DNA of 18,984 bases from an uncultured Gemella sp. (GTDB taxonomy: Bacteria; Bacillota; Bacilli; Staphylococcales; Gemellaceae), in contig CAKMQO010000203.1 in NCBI GenBank assembly GCA_927911695.1, positions 1-18,984 of the forward strand, in the 5' to 3' direction. The notes under the pieces were generated by a model. It was not told the DNA's origin and did no database searches. It saw only the letters and a program-made list of their open reading frames with translations. Of this stretch, positions 17,113 to 18,984 are shown in pieces. Position 1 is the first letter of the stretch; every line of letters starts with the position of its first letter. The position numbers and the translations under genes are program-made.

Positions 17113-17506
17113 AATTATTCTCCTTATATTTATTTTTTATAAAATTCTTTTTTATCGCATTTAATAGTAAATCGTGATCGATTACACTGAAATCATCTTT
17201 TACTCTATCAGTCCACTGAGGAACTTCTTTGTTATTTCTAAATTTCTCAAAAGTTCCTACCGCTTCAGAAATTAAATTAATAGAAGCAACATCTAATTCA
17301 GTATTTTTTCTAATAACTACTGATCTGTAAATTGTTTCGTTTGGTTTAACACTTCCATATAGAGGGTGTGTTACAACTTCCCAATTTTCATGAACGTAGT
17401 CTCTAACTTTTTTTAATATATCTAGGTATTCAACTTCATGGTATTCTACTTCGATATCTTTAAAATCTTCTTTCAAAAATCTTGGATTGTTTGTTATCAA
17501 TTTCAT
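17105..17506 (-). CDS. grdX: GrdX family protein
   Basis: GrdX is a small protein of unknown function that recurs as the first gene of glycine reductase operons in clostridia. The 133-residue product begins MKLITNNPRFLKEDFKDIEV and carries EVVTHPLYGSVKPNETIYRSVVI in the middle, both recognisable in the family. The start was placed at 17506, with AGGTGG upstream, not at the earlier in-frame Met at 17536, which lies inside the terminator arm of the leader. There is no signal peptide or membrane segment. It overlaps trxB by 8 bases and lies directly after the glycine riboswitch. Its role is not established; its constant linkage suggests assembly or regulation of the complex. Confidence 0.88.
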   Translation of the reverse strand: MKLITNNPRFLKEDFKDIEVEYHEVEYLDILKKVRDYVHENWEVVTHPLYGSVKPNETIYRSVVIRKNTELDVASINLISEAVGTFEKFRNNKEVPQWTDRVKDDFSVIDHDLLLNAIKKNFIKNKYKENNYE

Positions 17507-17523
17507 AGCATCCCACCTAAAAT

Positions 17524-17558
17524 AAAAACAACACAAAGAAAGCTAGTTAGCTCTCTCT
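17524..17558 (-). terminator. Conditional terminator of the glycine riboswitch
   Basis: On the minus strand, AGAGAGAGCTA can pair with TAGCTTTCTTT (about 11 bp with wobbles, tight loop), followed by a U-rich run (GTTGTTTTTATTTT) just before the grdX ribosome binding site. Its 5' arm overlaps a CAGAG that can alternatively pair with the CTCTG after the aptamer, giving a candidate antiterminator. Which state glycine favours is not readable; activation is expected for a catabolic operon. Confidence 0.6.
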
Positions 17559-17583
17559 CTGTTGACTTGCTTCAGAGTTCTGT

Positions 17584-17676
17584 CCTAGTACAGTCTTTTT
17601 ACCTGAGAATTTCATTAACATTCGCTAAATGTTAACTTGTACCTTCGGTGTCCATTGTCCTCTCCCGCACTAATCA
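17584..17676 (-). ncRNA. Glycine riboswitch aptamer (gcvT element)
   Basis: On the minus strand the leader contains the landmark strings of the glycine aptamer in order and at the right spacing: GCGGGAGAGG (17656-17668 region), CACCGAAGG (17642-17650), a variable hairpin TTAACATTTAGCGAATGTTAA, and CTCAGGTAAAAAGACTG (17591-17607). The closing stem P1 can form from TTAGT and ACTAG. GGACAGAACTCTG (17573-17585) follows, as in linkers of tandem glycine riboswitches, but no second GGAGAG / CCGAAGG set follows, so this is a singlet, perhaps with a vestigial 3' element. It precedes the whole glycine reductase operon, which gives a direct link between ligand and substrate. Confidence 0.92.
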
Positions 17677-17700
17677 TACAGTTATCTTTTTCATACCCTT

Positions 17701-17708
17701 ATTTTATA
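17701..17708 (-). promoter_or_regulatory. Probable -10 region of the grd operon promoter
   Basis: GTATAAAAT on the minus strand lies about 25 bases upstream of the riboswitch aptamer, where the operon promoter must be. No good -35 hexamer is seen at 16-18 bases, so the call is weak. Confidence 0.35.
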
Positions 17709-18006
17709 CTATTTCTCAAACAAATGAAACCCCTTTTTTATCGGATGTATACGCTCTAAAAAAATATATTAGTATATGTTATTTCTGAAATCAGCATTAA
17801 ATCCACTTAAAATGTGTTATATAACTAATTTTAAACTTAAGTTACGGAAATATTTTTGTTTTTTCTTGGTATAGTTTTATAAATTAAGATACTAATCACT
17901 CTTGAAAACTCTATTGTAAGGCTTTTGAAAATAATGAAAATAACTTAGCTATAAAAAAATATTAGATTTTTTTCGATTAATTTTAATGCGTAGCCATCTA
18001 TTTTCA
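17709..18006. other. AT-rich intergenic region before rarD
   Basis: This lies between the divergent grd operon leader and the rarD promoter. I see no ORF with a ribosome binding site, no stable hairpin with a T-tract and no known RNA element. Confidence 0.5.
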
Positions 18007-18035
18007 TTGAAATATACAATCTTTTTCGTTATACT
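18007..18035 (+). promoter_or_regulatory. Sigma-A promoter of rarD
   Basis: TTGAAA (18007-18012), a 17-base spacer and TATACT (18030-18035); each hexamer matches consensus in five of six bases. It lies 35 bases upstream of the rarD start codon. Confidence 0.7.
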
Positions 18036-18069
18036 TATCATACATCCAATTAAGATAAGGAGACATAAT

Positions 18070-18984
18070 ATGAATAACACTCAAAAAAGTTTACTATCTA
18101 TCCTCGTATGTTATTTTTCTTGGGGACTATTCCCTATATATTTTAAATTACTAAAAGAAATAGATGCGTATGAAGTTCTTGCGATGAGAATTGTATGTTC
18201 TTTTGTTTTCATGGTTATTGTAGTAACAATTGCAAAAAATAAAAAAATCTATTTTAAATGAAATAACTACTCTCTGGAAAGATAAAAAAAGTGTCTTGTT
18301 ACTAGTACTAGCATCATTTTTAATAACACTAAATTGGCTTACATATATAATTGCAGTTAACACTAATCATGTACTAGAAGCAAGTTTTGGATATTATTTA
18401 AATCCTATTGTAACAATTATCTTAGCCGTAGTATTTTTAAAAGAGAAATTAACACGCACTCAAACAATAGCGTGTCTATGTGTTGGAGGTTCTTTGATTT
18501 ACCTATTTATTTCACTCGGATCTCTGCCATGGATTTCTATATTACTAGCACTAAGTTTTGGACTTTATAGCCTATGCAAAAAGAAAATTGTTCTTAGTCC
18601 AAAAACAAGTTTACTTATAGAGACAGCGATAGTTTCTCCTATTGCATTTATCTATATGAGTTATCTTACAGCAAATAATTCACTTACTTTTTATTCTTTC
18701 GGAACAGATACATTAATATATTTATTATTATCTGGAGCAATCACAGCTGTTCCATTAATGCTTTTCGCTAAAGGAGCCACAGCGATACCTTTATACATCC
18801 TAGGTATTCTTCAATATTTACCTCCTACTATGCAATTCTTCATAGGAATTTTTGTATATGGAGAAGTATTAAGTATTCAAAAACTAATCTCATTCTCAAT
18901 AATTTGGGTTGCTGTTGCAGTATTCTGCTACTCAGCCATTATTTCAATGAAAAAACAAAACTTAATCAATGAGAGTCATAAAAA
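18070..18984 (+). CDS. rarD: RarD/EamA-family transporter (one frameshift, 3' end outside the window)
   Basis: This is a polytopic membrane protein of the drug/metabolite transporter superfamily, RarD type, with about ten predicted helices; substrates of the family are poorly defined. The start at 18070 follows AAGGAG at 18057-18062, and the N-terminus SLLSILVCYFSWGLFPIYFK with EVLAMRIVCSF is typical of RarD. An extra A in the run at 18241-18247 stops the frame after about 63 residues. Removing it continues through ILNEITTLWKDKKSVLLLVL, then VLEASFGYYLNPIVTIILAV and IPLYILGILQYLPPTMQFF, all RarD hallmarks, to the window edge. About 305 residues are present, nearly the full family length. It is divergent from the glycine reductase operon and probably unrelated to it. 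Confidence 0.87.

Noticed and set aside
17524..17600. Second glycine aptamer forming a tandem riboswitch
   Set aside because: After the linker-like GGACAGAACTCTG I find no second GGAGAG or CCGAAGG block before the terminator and grdX.
1..18984. CRISPR arrays, insertion sequences, tRNA or rRNA genes
   Set aside because: I found no regularly spaced direct repeats, transposase motifs, terminal inverted repeats or tRNA-like cloverleaf sequences, including no tRNA-Sec.

Overview
This AT-rich window looks like a low-GC Gram-positive bacterium of the class Bacilli. The signs are strong AGGAGG-type ribosome binding sites, sigma-A style promoters, a HIT-family gene next to a YtxH-like gene (an order also known in Bacillus), and a YwaC/RelP-type small alarmone synthetase. 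Gemella is my best guess at genus, as an inference only. At least 13 single-base indels, most in homopolymer runs, break genes whose protein sequence simply continues in the next frame. I read these as sequencing errors, not decay, and describe the intended genes.

Left part (1-3900): two paralogous Bmp/PnrA-type lipoproteins on the minus strand (the first cut by the window edge), then a plus-strand operon of purine nucleoside phosphorylase and a HIT-family hydrolase. Together they suggest nucleoside capture and salvage. Next (3940-9600): a minus-strand YtxH-like protein with 11-residue repeats, class III anaerobic ribonucleotide reductase NrdD, a plus-strand RelP, and a minus-strand APC-family amino acid permease. 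Most units end in clear hairpin terminators.

The highlight (9794-17690) is a complete minus-strand glycine reductase operon in the order grdX-trxB-trxA-grdE-grdA-grdB-grdC-grdD. A glycine riboswitch leads it and a strong terminator closes it. grdA and grdB each carry one in-frame UGA in exactly the family's selenocysteine context, and grdB has a SECIS-like hairpin just after its UGA. NADPH electrons would pass through TrxB and a non-canonical GCEPC thioredoxin to selenoprotein A. GrdE/GrdB bind and activate glycine, and GrdC/GrdD release acetyl phosphate for ATP synthesis (a Stickland-type reduction). The operon would commit this Bacilli-like organism to selenium use, although no sel genes lie in the window. 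An 8-codon leader ORF and an 11-bp hairpin sit between grdB and grdC.

Right edge (18007-18984): a plus-strand RarD/EamA-family membrane transporter with its own promoter, running off the window.
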